52,612 nt of DNA from CAZITB01 sp964542055. GTDB taxonomy: Bacteria > Planctomycetota > Phycisphaerae > Sedimentisphaerales > CAMDDF01. The stretch lies in NCBI GenBank assembly GCA_964542055.1, contig CAZITB010000004.1, positions 1-52,612 on the forward strand. Reading direction: 5' to 3'. Shown here piece after piece: positions 24,068 to 34,166 of this stretch (positions are counted from its first letter, which is position 1; every line of letters begins with the position of its first letter). Below the pieces are notes generated by a model, which saw nothing but the letters and a program-made list of their open reading frames with translations, was not told where the DNA came from and did no database searches. The translations under genes were made by a program, and so were the position numbers.

Positions 24068-24607
24068 TTATGCGCTTTTTAGGAACTGATCGATATCCCT
24101 TGCCACTATTTCGGCGATAAGCGATTCCTGTGTCCTGTTTAATTTTACTTTNNNNNNNNNNGTTATAGTGGATATATGAGTTGATGTAGATTCAATTTCC
24201 GCTGGTTCATCAATTTCATGAACCTCAAACATATTCTCGTTTTCAGGCTCAGTTACTACATCTTCTTTGATAAAAGCCGGGACTTTTAAATCCTGGTTGG
24301 GCTTGTCAGGGATTTCGGTTTGCGGGTTTGTTTTTGAACCTGGTCCACGTCTCAAAGATGAAGCGGCTTTTCTCTGATTTTCAAGAATTTGATTTGCAAG
24401 GTCGAAGTTTGGCGAATCATTACTTTCAACTTTTTCCTGATGTTGATGTTCGACATTGTTTTCTATATCAGGAACAGGAAAAGTTTTTGGCTCATCCGGT
24501 TCTGCCGCGTTATAAGGCGGATAGATGTCTCTAGCTCTTAAGACATCGTTGCGGGTTTGTACAATATCCTGATCAATTTCATTTTGTGCGTTATTCAAAT
24601 CACCCAT
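24068..24607 (-). CDS. Hypothetical protein interrupted by an assembly gap
   Basis: Unrecognised, about 179 residues as written. Proline- and acid-rich, probably disordered for most of its length, with a short helical C-terminus (SLIAEIVARDIDQFLKSA). Ten N bases at 24152-24161 fall near its 3' end and hide about four codons. The true length of the gap is unknown, so the frame after it is provisional. The start ATG has AGGA 8 nt upstream. It lies between the M16 peptidase pair and the HAD gene, all on the minus strand. Confidence 0.55.
   Translation of the reverse strand: MGDLNNAQNEIDQDIVQTRNDVLRARDIYPPYNAAEPDEPKTFPVPDIENNVEHQHQEKVESNDSPNFDLANQILENQRKAASSLRRGPGSKTNPQTEIPDKPNQDLKVPAFIKEDVVTEPENENMFEVHEIDEPAEIESTSTHISTIXXXXKVKLNRTQESLIAEIVARDIDQFLKSA
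24152..24161. other. Ten-base assembly gap
   Basis: A run of ten N bases, a scaffolding gap inside the hypothetical gene at 24068-24607. Confidence 0.99.
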
Positions 24608-24718
24608 GCAAGAATCCTTTCATTTGGTCATTTTCCTAATTAGATGATATTATAGGACTTGCATCTATCAAATTCAATGATTGTCACCAAAAATCATAAT
24701 TTTTTTGTATTTTATGCT

Positions 24719-25936
24719 CTATTGCGGTTTGATTACCATTGTCGTATGGTCTGTCAGCTTATATTTTGCCAGCAGATCATTTACATCCTTGAGCTTGATG
24801 GACTTGATCTTTTCCACGGTCTCATCGATCGTTATGTATTTATTAAGGTAAACCCAGTTGATGCCGATCTCGACAAGCCTGCCCATGGGGACCTCATTTT
24901 TGATGGTTATCGAACTTAAGATTTTGTTCCTGGCAGCTTCCAGCTCGGCTTCTGTGACACCTTTGTCAGTTGTTTCGGTGAAAATATCCTTGGCGATTTG
25001 CATGACTTTATCGGCATGTTCATTTGTGGTTTTTATATAGGAAAAATTGGCTCCGATACCATCCATAGCTTCCAGGTGCATGCTGGCTTCTTCGGCAAGG
25101 GCAGTATCGACCAAGGCCCAGTAAAACCTCGAACCTGTTGAATCGCCTATGATACTCGAAAGAACCGAAGCGGCGTACTTATCTTCATCCTGCATCGAAA
25201 CGCTGGGGGATATCAAACAAATGTGCTGGCATGCCAGGTTCGGCCTGGTTATGACTTTGCTTTTGAAAGTTCCTTCGAAGTAGGGAGTGTTTCTTGGAGC
25301 ATCCTGAGGTTTCCAAGCTGCCGCTTTTGCCTGAATCAGCTTGCACATTTTATCGAAATCCAGCTTGCCCGAAAAAACAACTGTTATATTGTTTGGCGAA
25401 TAGCGGCTGGTGAAATAGGTTTTCATCTGCTCGGCTTTTAGGTTATCGATGCTTTCATTGGTACCCAGAACGCTCTGTCCGCATGGATGATCGCCGAAAT
25501 GCAGCTCTCTGGCCAATTCGAAAATTTCAAATTGGGGCATATCCTGGTACATCGCGATCTCTTCTTTGATCACGTTCTTTTCCATGTTGAAATCATCGTT
25601 TTTTAGTGATGGCCTCATCAGCTCTACCCATAGTTCGGTAACCTGTTCGAGATATTCGGGTAAAACAGCGGCGTAGTAAACGGTGTTTTCCTCGCTTGTG
25701 AAGGCATTGAACTGTGCTCCGGTACGGTCAAAAGTTTCGTTGACATCCATCCAGGAAAGCTTGTCAGTGCCTTTGAACATCATGTGTTCCAGGAAATGGC
25801 TAACCCCGTTTATTTGCATAGTTTCGTCTCTTGCACCGGTTTTGGCAAAAAAACCTACCGCAGCAGACTGGGCATTTTCATTTATCTCAGCAATTATATT
25901 CAAACCGTTATCTAATGTTTTTTTTACGAATTTCAT
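24719..25936 (-). CDS. M16 family zinc peptidase, catalytic subunit
   Basis: Zinc metallopeptidase of the processing-peptidase/PqqL-like group. The 405 residues carry the inverted zinc motif HFLEH (47-51, with Glu50 as base) and the distal ligand Glu in VIKEEIAMYQD near residue 127. The second half has the non-catalytic M16 domain with STGSRFYWALVDT. The ATG at 25936 is preferred over an upstream TTG. It starts 13 bp after the stop of the second M16 gene and forms a heterodimer-like pair with it. There is no signal peptide, so it is cytoplasmic or leaves by an unusual route. Confidence 0.9.
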   Translation of the reverse strand: MKFVKKTLDNGLNIIAEINENAQSAAVGFFAKTGARDETMQINGVSHFLEHMMFKGTDKLSWMDVNETFDRTGAQFNAFTSEENTVYYAAVLPEYLEQVTELWVELMRPSLKNDDFNMEKNVIKEEIAMYQDMPQFEIFELARELHFGDHPCGQSVLGTNESIDNLKAEQMKTYFTSRYSPNNITVVFSGKLDFDKMCKLIQAKAAAWKPQDAPRNTPYFEGTFKSKVITRPNLACQHICLISPSVSMQDEDKYAASVLSSIIGDSTGSRFYWALVDTALAEEASMHLEAMDGIGANFSYIKTTNEHADKVMQIAKDIFTETTDKGVTEAELEAARNKILSSITIKNEVPMGRLVEIGINWVYLNKYITIDETVEKIKSIKLKDVNDLLAKYKLTDHTTMVIKPQ

Positions 25937-25949
25937 ATTATCTCTCAAA

Positions 25950-27188
25950 TTATTCTGAAGGTGGATTTATTTCTTTAGGACCGATCGTGCAAATTGTAAA
26001 GTTACCAAGCGTGAAATCTTTCAGGAAACCTGTAACCGATTCAACAGTCGTTTTTTCGATATTGTCCTTTATTTCGTCAAGCGTGCGAACTTTGCCAAGC
26101 AGGTAAAAATCCGATCCAAGGTTGGACGATCTTGCGGAACTTGATTCCGAACTCATTACAAGGGAGCTTTTGAGCCCGACCTTTGCCCGTTCTATTTCAT
26201 CTGCGGTTATTCCCTGGCTTAGCTTTTTGAACTCGGATACGATAACATCGAGCGTTTCCTGGGCTTTGTCTGGTGTTGTGCCTGCGTAACATCCAATCCC
26301 GGCGTGGGTCTTGATTGTCTGATATCTCGCACCGATCGCATAGCATAGTCCCCGTTTTTCGCGAACTTCTGTGAACAGCCGTGAACTCATTCCGCCTCCG
26401 AGCACATTCGAGCCGACAAGCATATTATAGTATTGCGGGTCGGTCATTGTAACGGCAGGGCACATTAAGCCGATATGAAGCTGAGCTCCCTGGTTTGGTA
26501 TATGGCGGTAAGAAGCGGCGGGTAAGTCCGACTGGGGCAGATTTTTTTGCTTTGCGTTTTCATTACTGCCGAATAGTTTATTAATATGGTCGTATATTGT
26601 TTCGGGATTAATCTGACCAGCCACCGAAAAAACGGTATTGGACATATCCAGATTTTCCATGTATATCTGCGAAGTTTTGTCACTTTCAAGGCCTTTAAGG
26701 GTTTCTTCTGTTCCTATAGGATTGTGACTGTAAGGCTCTGGATAAAACTGCTCCTTTAATTTGAGCATTACCTTCTGCCTTGGGTCGTCATCGAGGCCTT
26801 TTAGTTCGGCGATCGCGGTTTCTCTGCATAAATTGAACTGATCTTGATCGAACTTCGGTGACAGGATTACTTGCGAATGAAGGTTCAGTGCTTGGAGCAG
26901 ATTACTGGACTCTAAAGCACCTGAAATGTTGATGTGAGCGGTATTGATATTCGAAGAGCGGTGCAGGCCCAGATTTTCCAGTTTATCCACAAGTTCTTTG
27001 CTGGTAAGCTTTTGGGTACCTCTAAAAAGCCATTCGCTAATTACTGACCCCGCTCCGGAGCAATCTTTGTCGATATACGCCGCTCCGGATGGAATCTTAA
27101 AGCTAAAAGCGGCGCTTTTAACCCCCGGCATCACTTCGGTAATGATTGTCAAGCCGTTTTCAAGTGTTTTAATGTCGATTTTACTCAT
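25950..27188 (-). CDS. M16 family peptidase homologue, catalytically inactive
   Basis: Start ATG at 27188, supported by AGGAA upstream and MSKIDIKTLENGLTIITE. The 412 residues have the M16 fold, but the zinc site is lost: aligned to HFLEH of its partner, this protein has S48-V-I-S51-E52 before WLFRGT. The substrate-binding RY-type segment is kept: GGGMSSRLFTEVREKRGLCYAIGARY, split near residues 270-295. Active/inactive M16 pairs form heterodimers in mitochondria and bacteria, where the inactive partner helps substrate binding. It is the upstream gene of the pair, so it is made first. Confidence 0.88.
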   Translation of the reverse strand: MSKIDIKTLENGLTIITEVMPGVKSAAFSFKIPSGAAYIDKDCSGAGSVISEWLFRGTQKLTSKELVDKLENLGLHRSSNINTAHINISGALESSNLLQALNLHSQVILSPKFDQDQFNLCRETAIAELKGLDDDPRQKVMLKLKEQFYPEPYSHNPIGTEETLKGLESDKTSQIYMENLDMSNTVFSVAGQINPETIYDHINKLFGSNENAKQKNLPQSDLPAASYRHIPNQGAQLHIGLMCPAVTMTDPQYYNMLVGSNVLGGGMSSRLFTEVREKRGLCYAIGARYQTIKTHAGIGCYAGTTPDKAQETLDVIVSEFKKLSQGITADEIERAKVGLKSSLVMSSESSSARSSNLGSDFYLLGKVRTLDEIKDNIEKTTVESVTGFLKDFTLGNFTICTIGPKEINPPSE

Positions 27189-27519
27189 AATTGTTCCTAG
27201 TTTTTTAACACTTTGTTGTGGTTTTTTACTGATTCTATCAGCATAGGGCAGCTTGGGCAACCCTTTTCGGTCATACCCGATAGAATCGACACTTTTAGCA
27301 TAGATTTGCCTGATTTATCAATAACAAAACCGGCAAGTTTTTAAAGAATTTCCTTGCAATCGGGCTTTTTATCAAGGATAATTACCAAACTTAACTGTAA
27401 CTTGAATAAGTAGATTTTTTGGGTGCACTTTCGTTAAGGAGGAGTGCAGCATCTTCTATTGGGATATTCAGGTGCTTAAAATAAAGATAGCTATTGGAAT
27501 TATATATATGGAGTTAAAA
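27189..27519. promoter_or_regulatory. Divergent intergenic region before the giant protease
   Basis: Promoters for both directions must lie here. There is a 9-bp inverted repeat GATTCTATC (27231-27239) and GATAGAATC (27279-27287), a possible regulator site. A purine-rich AAGGAGGAG (27436-27444) resembles a strong ribosome binding site but has no ATG at the right distance. The protease's own site is GGAG at 27510-27513. The GGAGGAG could pair with the CCUCCUCC core of the candidate small RNAs. Confidence 0.4.
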
Positions 27520-30500
27520 ATGTTCAGGAATTTTGCCCTCGCACTTATTTTCGTTTGTGTAAGTTTGTCAACCGTCTCAGCCGACCCCCAACGCCCGCAA
27601 TATGTAGAAGGTGAATTGCTGGTAGTTTTCGGCGATACATCACCGGGTTCAAAGATAAGTTCTCAATTTACCGGTCCGGTTTCTCAAAGAGCCATCAAAA
27701 ATACCATCTCTGATATCATCCTGCCCGGTGCTTCTGTTAAGGCCCAGATGGACAATGTAAAAAATGGATTAACTTCGGTTAAACTGCCCAAAGGCAAGAC
27801 CGTCGAACTGGCAATGTTAGAATTTAACCGATCCGGCAGCGTAGTTTTCGCTCAGCCGAATTTTAAATATTATAATGAAGAAATACCCGATGATACTCGG
27901 TTCGGCGATCTTTGGGGACTTGATAATACAGGCCAAACCGGAGGTTTGGAAGATGCAGATATCGATGCTCCTGAGGCTTGGGATATTGAGACCGGCAGCC
28001 ATGATGTAATTGTTGCGATTTTGGATACGGGTGTTGATACTAACCATCCAGACCTCGAAGCCAATATCTGGAGATCGCCTGTGGACCCGAATATCCGCGG
28101 TGCTGATTTTGCAGGTGCTGATGTTAACGTTGCTGATGATAATGACATGGATCCTATGGATTTTGACGGTCATGGTACCCACGTTGCAGGTACAGTTGGT
28201 GCAGTAGGTAATAATAACCTGGGTGTAACCGGTGTTTGCTGGACTGTTACATTGATGCCGGTAAAAATCCAGGCTGATAACGCCAGTTATATGCTTACAA
28301 CGGATATTGTTGCCGGTGTTAACTGGGCGGTGGAAAATGATGCAAATGTAATAAATGCTTCCCTGGGCGGATATGGATTTGACACTTTATTTTATGAAGC
28401 CATTCGAGATGCCGGTGATGCGGGAGTTGTTTTTGTGGCTGCCGCAGGAAACGATTCAACTGACAATGACTTTTATCCACACTATCCCGCAAATTACGGC
28501 CTGGGAAATATAATTTCAGTTATGGCGACAGACGATCATGATTTCCAGGCTGGATTTTCCAATTATGGTGCAACGACGGTTGATATAGCAGCTCCGGGTG
28601 AAAGTATTTTAAGTACAATGCCTGTATTAATGGGTAATTATGGTTACATGTCAGGTACATCTATGGCGGCCCCTCACGTTTCGGGTGCCGCGGCGCTGAT
28701 GCTTGCAGTGGCTCCGAATTTGACACCGGCACAGGTAAAAGAGCTTTTAATGGACCCACTGATCTGCAATCAGCTTCCAAATTTGGAGGGAAGATGCGTA
28801 TCAGGCGGAAGATTGAACGCTTTCAATGCTGTAAACGCGGCTTCGGCCCTTTCTGCTACAGGCAGGGTATTAAATGTCGATACAGGCACTAATTATGACA
28901 CTATTCAGGCTGCTATCAATGCAGCTGTAAATGGTGATGTAATTATTGTTCAAAATGATAACTTTTACTATGAGCAGGTTGATTTCGGAGGTAAAAACGT
29001 CACAGTAAGAAGCGGTGACATCACTGATACCACTGATGTTAATGATTATTCTGAAAATACTATGATATCTACAAAATTTGCTCATCTTAGAACGGTTGAC
29101 CCTGGAATTATAGTTGACCATAACCTATCTGTAATTATTTTTGCTAATTCTGAAAATAATAACGCAGTACTTAGCGGGTTTAGAATTATTGATGGAAGAC
29201 GCGGCGGTGTTCACATTTCACATTCTGAGCCAAAGTTAGAAAATTGTATAGTATCTCGAAACAGCACAGGGGCTTTGAATACTTATGGGGCAGGTATCTA
29301 CATCGATAATTCAAACAGCGCAATAATTGAGGATTGTACCATTTCCTCCAATACAGATTCCATAAGAGGCGGCGGTATTTATATCGCAGGAACTTCTATC
29401 GTAGATATAAATAGTTGTATAATTCGTGAAAACACGGTTGATATACAAACAAACAACAGCTCCAGCGGTAAAGGAGCGGGTATTTATATCGAAGCAACCG
29501 CATCGCCTGTAATTACAGATTCGAACATAACATCCAACAGTTCACCACGTGACGGCGGCGGTATTTATTGTCTTTCTTCAACTGCTACTTTGTCGGGCTT
29601 GACATTTACATCGAACTCTTCTCAAAGAGACGGCGGCGGTATTTACTTTAGCGGCCAGGCTCCGGATGTTGTCGATTGTAATTTCTCGGGCAACTATGCC
29701 CAGTTCTGGGGTGGTGGTATTTATTACATTGATGGTGGTAATGCAAACCTGGATGACACTATTTTTAAAAACAATACAGCGAAAGATTCCGGTGGTGCAG
29801 TTTTCGTAGATGAAGGTTCGCCGATAAATATTACAAACTGCCTGTTCCATGATAACCAGGCAACCACATACGACGGCGGAGCAATACTCAGCTACGATTC
29901 ATCTCCGATAATCACCAACTGTACATTTGCCGATAATTCATCTAATATTCAGCAGGGCTCGGGTGGAGCTATATGTGCAGACGGCAGCAGTGATCCAGTC
30001 ATAACTAATTGCATTTTCAGCGGCAATAATTTTACAGCTGTTTATGAGTTTGGTGCCGCTTCCGACCCCAACATGAGTTACAACCTTTTCTATGAAAATA
30101 TTGGCGGCGATCTATACGATTACTCAACAGGCTACTACTCAGCTGATATAACTGATGCAAATTACATTGATATTGACACCCTGGCCGAAGTTTCTAACAG
30201 CATCTATGGCGACCCGCTGTTCGTGCCCGGCAGACTTGGAGGGTTTTACCTGAGCCACGATATGAACGACCCCAACTTACAGCCTGCAAACGGGCACAGC
30301 CCGGCAATTGATGCAGGCCTTGGTTCTTCGGCAACACTTCTTGGCGCAGGCTATCATACCAGGACAGACAATGTCGCAGATGCGGACCCGGTTGATTTGG
30401 GCTATCATTATAATGATCCGCAGCCTGTTACCACTTATATTTTGACACTGGTTTTCTATCCAAGCGATGCATCAATTGACACGGATGTATTTTCCGATCC

Positions 30501-33500
30501 CAATATTCCTGCAGACACTAAAATGTCCTATACCCGTACCCAATTTGCGCAGGTTGAACTGACTGTTGTTCCTGACTCGTACGATTTGACCGGCTGGGAC
30601 GGCACCATGAATGACGCTAACCTGGGTTACGACGAAAATGCTAACAGATATAGAAACATAGTTTTGATCAATGATGACAAAACAGTAACGCTTAACTTCA
30701 GTCTGGCAATGGTCAATCTCAGGTATCTCCTTTGGAGTCCAAGCGAAGCGATCGATTCAATGTCACCGATAACCGGCAGAAAATATGAAGTTCGCCGCGG
30801 TACAAAGGTTCCGCTATCTGTTAAGCCCAATAATCCATCACATGCGATTATCTGGCATGGAACAGATGATGATGACTTAATTACCAGAAAGAATACCATT
30901 ACCGTTACAGACCCAGACGGCGACGGCGAACAAGTTGTTTATGTACAGATTTATTCTCCGCAGATTATTAATGTATCTGATGATATGGATTATCCGCAGA
31001 TACAGATGGCCATTGATGACGCAAATCCACGCGATATTATTGAGGTTCAAGAAGGCACATACGATATCGTAGAATCAAGTCAGGATAATTATGGTTTGAT
31101 AATAAATAAAGCTATCACAATTAGAAGTACTGACCCGACCGACCCATGTGTTGTGGCGGCAACAAGAATAATAGGTGGTCTTGATATTTCTGGCGTTGGT
31201 AGAAATATGGTGGTCGATGGCTTGACGATTAATATTTTATATTATTCAGGTGATGGTCTTGATGCAAGCCACGAGTCAAATCCTTCAAATGACGGCATGA
31301 ATGGCTCTCCAATATATGGTGGAGGTCTGAGGTTGAGAAATGGTGCATCACCAACTATTAGAAATACTGTTCTGGACAGATGCGGTGCCTGGGGCGGCGA
31401 TGGCGGTAATGGTGATGAGCCTTTCGGCGATGGCGGATGGGGCGGATGGGCTTATGGCGGAGGTATATATATACCTTCAAACTCACGTCCACTCATCGAG
31501 AATTGTAAATTTGACCGCTGTTACGTATGGCCGGGAAGCGGAGGAAATGGGAATCTATCTGAAACGGAGCCCGGACATGGCGGTTCATGGGGCGTTCCAA
31601 CAGACCCAAGATGGGATTGGGGCCCATATTTGCCATATTACCGTTATTCCGGTTACGGCGGCGCGGCTTTTTGTGATACTGGCAGCACGCCCGAATTTAT
31701 AAATTGTCAATTCATTGGAAACAGGGCGGAAGGTTCAGTTTCCGGAAGAAGTGGGCCTGTTGTTGGTTGGCCGGAGCAGCACTACAGAATTCCGCGTTTT
31801 GGCGGAGCTGTATATATAGCGGCCAATTCAAAACCAACATTCAAAGATTGCTATTTTAAAGATAACATCGCAGATAACAACTCTCCCGATGTTGCGAGAA
31901 TCGGCAAATATCCCGGAGATGCTGCTACCCATCCGGCTGTATCGAATACCCCTTATGTAAGTTACGGCGGTGCGATAGCAATGGATTCCAGTGCGGCGCC
32001 TTTGTTTGAAGATTGTGTTTTTGAAGAGAACATCGCTGACATCGGCGGAGCGGTCAACTGGGATGATTCAGACCCATGTTTTGACAGTTCGCAGTTTATC
32101 AGCAATGTTGCTTTGATCGGGGGTGCTGTTCATTGTGTCGAAGGTGCGGGCATAATTACCCGTTGTCATTTTATGCTGAACCAGTCCAACGGAACAATCG
32201 CTAGAGGCGGCGCAATTACCAACCTGGGAGCTAATACCGCGATCAGAGATTCTGTGTTTAACAGCAATAGAACAACCGGTTCCGGCGGTGCGATCTTTGT
32301 ATCCAACAAGGACCTTGACGGCACCGATTTCACGGGTACCAGGCAAACTATGATCAAAAACTGTCTTATCGTCAATAATACCTCTGCCAAAGACGGTGGT
32401 GGTATTTCGGCAGCAGGCTACGCTGAACCCAATATCATCAACTGTACAATAGCAAATAACTCCGTTACAGGCCAGGGCGTAAGTACCAGCTTCGGCGGCG
32501 GTGTTTCAACCTTTGGAAATGCTTATACTCAGATTATCAATTCAATCATCTGGGACAACTCCGCACAAAACGGCGACCAGATAGGAATTAAAGGCGCAGA
32601 CGGTTATCCATCAGAGGTCAAAGTCTCCTACAGTAACGTCTTGGGCGGAGCTGCGGGTGTGTTTGTTGAAACCGGCTCAACTCTTGATTGGGATTATACC
32701 ACTAATTTAGACGGCGTTAAGCCAACCGACAGCCCACGTTTTGTTGATGGATACTATCTAAGCCAGGACCCATGCCAAACCGAAATCAGCCCATGTGTCG
32801 ATGCAGGCAGCGGAACGGTTTGGGACCTTGGATTCTATCGCCATACGACTAATACCAACCAGGTTATAGAAGGTTATTTTGATGTAAGTAACATTGCTGA
32901 TATCGGCTTTCATTACATCGTTGAAGATTCTAATCTTGCTGGCGACTTAAATTATGATGGTGTGGTAGATCAACTTGATTATTTGGATAGACTGTTGCTG
33001 TTCTGGCTTGAAACCGGCTGCCATTTCCCGGATTGGTGCTTTGAAACTGACTTGAACAAAGATGGAATCGTGAACATGTTGGACGAGGCCATTCTCAAAG
33101 AAGTTTATATGGAAGAAGACCCCAATCAACCGAACCAGGCTTATGATTTTACACCGCCTCTGCCTGACCCGATGAGATGGGAAATTGCTCCGGAACCAAA
33201 CGGCACAAGTTCTATCTATATGCGTTCTAATTTGGCTGCCGATGCTTCGGGACAGAAAGTTGAATATCTCTTCCAGATGTTCGATGAGAATGGTGAACCA
33301 TTAGCCGGGGCAGATGTTAATTCCGGCTGGATTGAAGATCGTTCGTTTTCATTTACAGGTCTAAGTTCTAATATGACCTATCGTTTCAGATGTATGGCAC
33401 GTGATCCAAGAGACAATAGAACCCAGTGGTCCGACGAAGGCCCTGCAACTACCCAATCGAGCGGTACATCAGCAGATGATCATGATGCGCCGGTATGGTT

Positions 33501-34119
33501 TGGCAGCCCATGGGCGGTTGAACCTTATGCGGTTGATGGTAATGCTCCCGGTTCTATATATATGTCTGCAGCAGCTGCTTCTGATGATTCAGATGTGCAG
33601 TATAGATTTGTCTGTTATGATGCGGTAACTGAGCAGGAAATCGCAGAATACAATTCGAGTTGGCAAACAACTAGAAATTGGCAGACGTATAATATGCGAG
33701 GCGGAATGTACAAATTCAAAGTTTTCGCGCAGGATTTATCTGTAAATAGAAATACAGCATCTTCTGAATTTTCTAACACAGTTACAATTTCAGGTGATGG
33801 AACCCCGCCAACTGTTGATTACGGCCAAACGATACTGTCGTATAATCAATATTCAACGGGTTATGTATATTTAACATTGACTGCTCAAGAACCAACTGAT
33901 GAATCAGAACCGATAAATTATATGTTCAAATGTGATGATTCCACTTATAATGATTATCCAGGTATGATGCAGTGGCTTAGCACAAATACATTAGATCTAT
34001 TTATGGGTAATAGTATGAGAGAGTCTCGGTGGTATGTTAAATATAGAGATGGAGTTGGCAACGAAACAGAATGGCTTCCACTGAATGGTATAGCAATACC
34101 GTATATGAGAGCTGAATGA
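27520..34119 (+). CDS. Giant secreted subtilase with beta-helix and dockerin-like domains
   Basis: Secreted serine protease fused to large adhesive modules, 2199 residues. ATG at 27520 is chosen because GGAG lies 6 nt before it and a signal peptide follows (FALALIFVCVSLSTVSA). A propeptide covers about 27-120. The S8 catalytic domain has Asp169 (ILDTGVDTNHPD), His218 (DGHGTHVAG), Asn311 and Ser381 (GTSMAAPH). Next come a right-handed beta-helix with repeated GGGIY turns (about 460-970), a beta-rich InlB-like segment (970-1070), a second, glycine-rich beta-helix (about 1150-1800), a dockerin-like pair of Ca loops (GDLNYDGVVDQLD and TDLNKDGIVNMLD, 1808-1860) and Fn3-like domains to the end. The dockerin-like pair may instead be a calcium-stabilised linker. 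A strong terminator follows. Confidence 0.93.
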   Translation: MFRNFALALIFVCVSLSTVSADPQRPQYVEGELLVVFGDTSPGSKISSQFTGPVSQRAIKNTISDIILPGASVKAQMDNVKNGLTSVKLPKGKTVELAMLEFNRSGSVVFAQPNFKYYNEEIPDDTRFGDLWGLDNTGQTGGLEDADIDAPEAWDIETGSHDVIVAILDTGVDTNHPDLEANIWRSPVDPNIRGADFAGADVNVADDNDMDPMDFDGHGTHVAGTVGAVGNNNLGVTGVCWTVTLMPVKIQADNASYMLTTDIVAGVNWAVENDANVINASLGGYGFDTLFYEAIRDAGDAGVVFVAAAGNDSTDNDFYPHYPANYGLGNIISVMATDDHDFQAGFSNYGATTVDIAAPGESILSTMPVLMGNYGYMSGTSMAAPHVSGAAALMLAVAPNLTPAQVKELLMDPLICNQLPNLEGRCVSGGRLNAFNAVNAASALSATGRVLNVDTGTNYDTIQAAINAAVNGDVIIVQNDNFYYEQVDFGGKNVTVRSGDITDTTDVNDYSENTMISTKFAHLRTVDPGIIVDHNLSVIIFANSENNNAVLSGFRIIDGRRGGVHISHSEPKLENCIVSRNSTGALNTYGAGIYIDNSNSAIIEDCTISSNTDSIRGGGIYIAGTSIVDINSCIIRENTVDIQTNNSSSGKGAGIYIEATASPVITDSNITSNSSPRDGGGIYCLSSTATLSGLTFTSNSSQRDGGGIYFSGQAPDVVDCNFSGNYAQFWGGGIYYIDGGNANLDDTIFKNNTAKDSGGAVFVDEGSPINITNCLFHDNQATTYDGGAILSYDSSPIITNCTFADNSSNIQQGSGGAICADGSSDPVITNCIFSGNNFTAVYEFGAASDPNMSYNLFYENIGGDLYDYSTGYYSADITDANYIDIDTLAEVSNSIYGDPLFVPGRLGGFYLSHDMNDPNLQPANGHSPAIDAGLGSSATLLGAGYHTRTDNVADADPVDLGYHYNDPQPVTTYILTLVFYPSDASIDTDVFSDPNIPADTKMSYTRTQFAQVELTVVPDSYDLTGWDGTMNDANLGYDENANRYRNIVLINDDKTVTLNFSLAMVNLRYLLWSPSEAIDSMSPITGRKYEVRRGTKVPLSVKPNNPSHAIIWHGTDDDDLITRKNTITVTDPDGDGEQVVYVQIYSPQIINVSDDMDYPQIQMAIDDANPRDIIEVQEGTYDIVESSQDNYGLIINKAITIRSTDPTDPCVVAATRIIGGLDISGVGRNMVVDGLTINILYYSGDGLDASHESNPSNDGMNGSPIYGGGLRLRNGASPTIRNTVLDRCGAWGGDGGNGDEPFGDGGWGGWAYGGGIYIPSNSRPLIENCKFDRCYVWPGSGGNGNLSETEPGHGGSWGVPTDPRWDWGPYLPYYRYSGYGGAAFCDTGSTPEFINCQFIGNRAEGSVSGRSGPVVGWPEQHYRIPRFGGAVYIAANSKPTFKDCYFKDNIADNNSPDVARIGKYPGDAATHPAVSNTPYVSYGGAIAMDSSAAPLFEDCVFEENIADIGGAVNWDDSDPCFDSSQFISNVALIGGAVHCVEGAGIITRCHFMLNQSNGTIARGGAITNLGANTAIRDSVFNSNRTTGSGGAIFVSNKDLDGTDFTGTRQTMIKNCLIVNNTSAKDGGGISAAGYAEPNIINCTIANNSVTGQGVSTSFGGGVSTFGNAYTQIINSIIWDNSAQNGDQIGIKGADGYPSEVKVSYSNVLGGAAGVFVETGSTLDWDYTTNLDGVKPTDSPRFVDGYYLSQDPCQTEISPCVDAGSGTVWDLGFYRHTTNTNQVIEGYFDVSNIADIGFHYIVEDSNLAGDLNYDGVVDQLDYLDRLLLFWLETGCHFPDWCFETDLNKDGIVNMLDEAILKEVYMEEDPNQPNQAYDFTPPLPDPMRWEIAPEPNGTSSIYMRSNLAADASGQKVEYLFQMFDENGEPLAGADVNSGWIEDRSFSFTGLSSNMTYRFRCMARDPRDNRTQWSDEGPATTQSSGTSADDHDAPVWFGSPWAVEPYAVDGNAPGSIYMSAAAASDDSDVQYRFVCYDAVTEQEIAEYNSSWQTTRNWQTYNMRGGMYKFKVFAQDLSVNRNTASSEFSNTVTISGDGTPPTVDYGQTILSYNQYSTGYVYLTLTAQEPTDESEPINYMFKCDDSTYNDYPGMMQWLSTNTLDLFMGNSMRESRWYVKYRDGVGNETEWLPLNGIAIPYMRAE

Positions 34120-34131
34120 AATTAAACATTT

Positions 34132-34158
34132 AAGCCGCTCTAAAAGGGCGGCTTTTTT
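34132..34158 (+). terminator. Intrinsic terminator of the giant protease gene
   Basis: AAGCCGC (34132-34138) pairs with GCGGCTT (34148-34154), followed by a T-run to 34158. It is 13 bp after the stop codon. Confidence 0.9.
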
Positions 34159-34166
34159 ATTTGAGC

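Noticed and set aside
27014..27028. A third copy of GGGTACCTCTAAAAA, the left end of the MITE-like element
   Set aside because: It lies inside the inactive M16 gene and encodes the family-conserved WLFRGT segment. The right end of the element is absent, so the match is explained by coding constraint.
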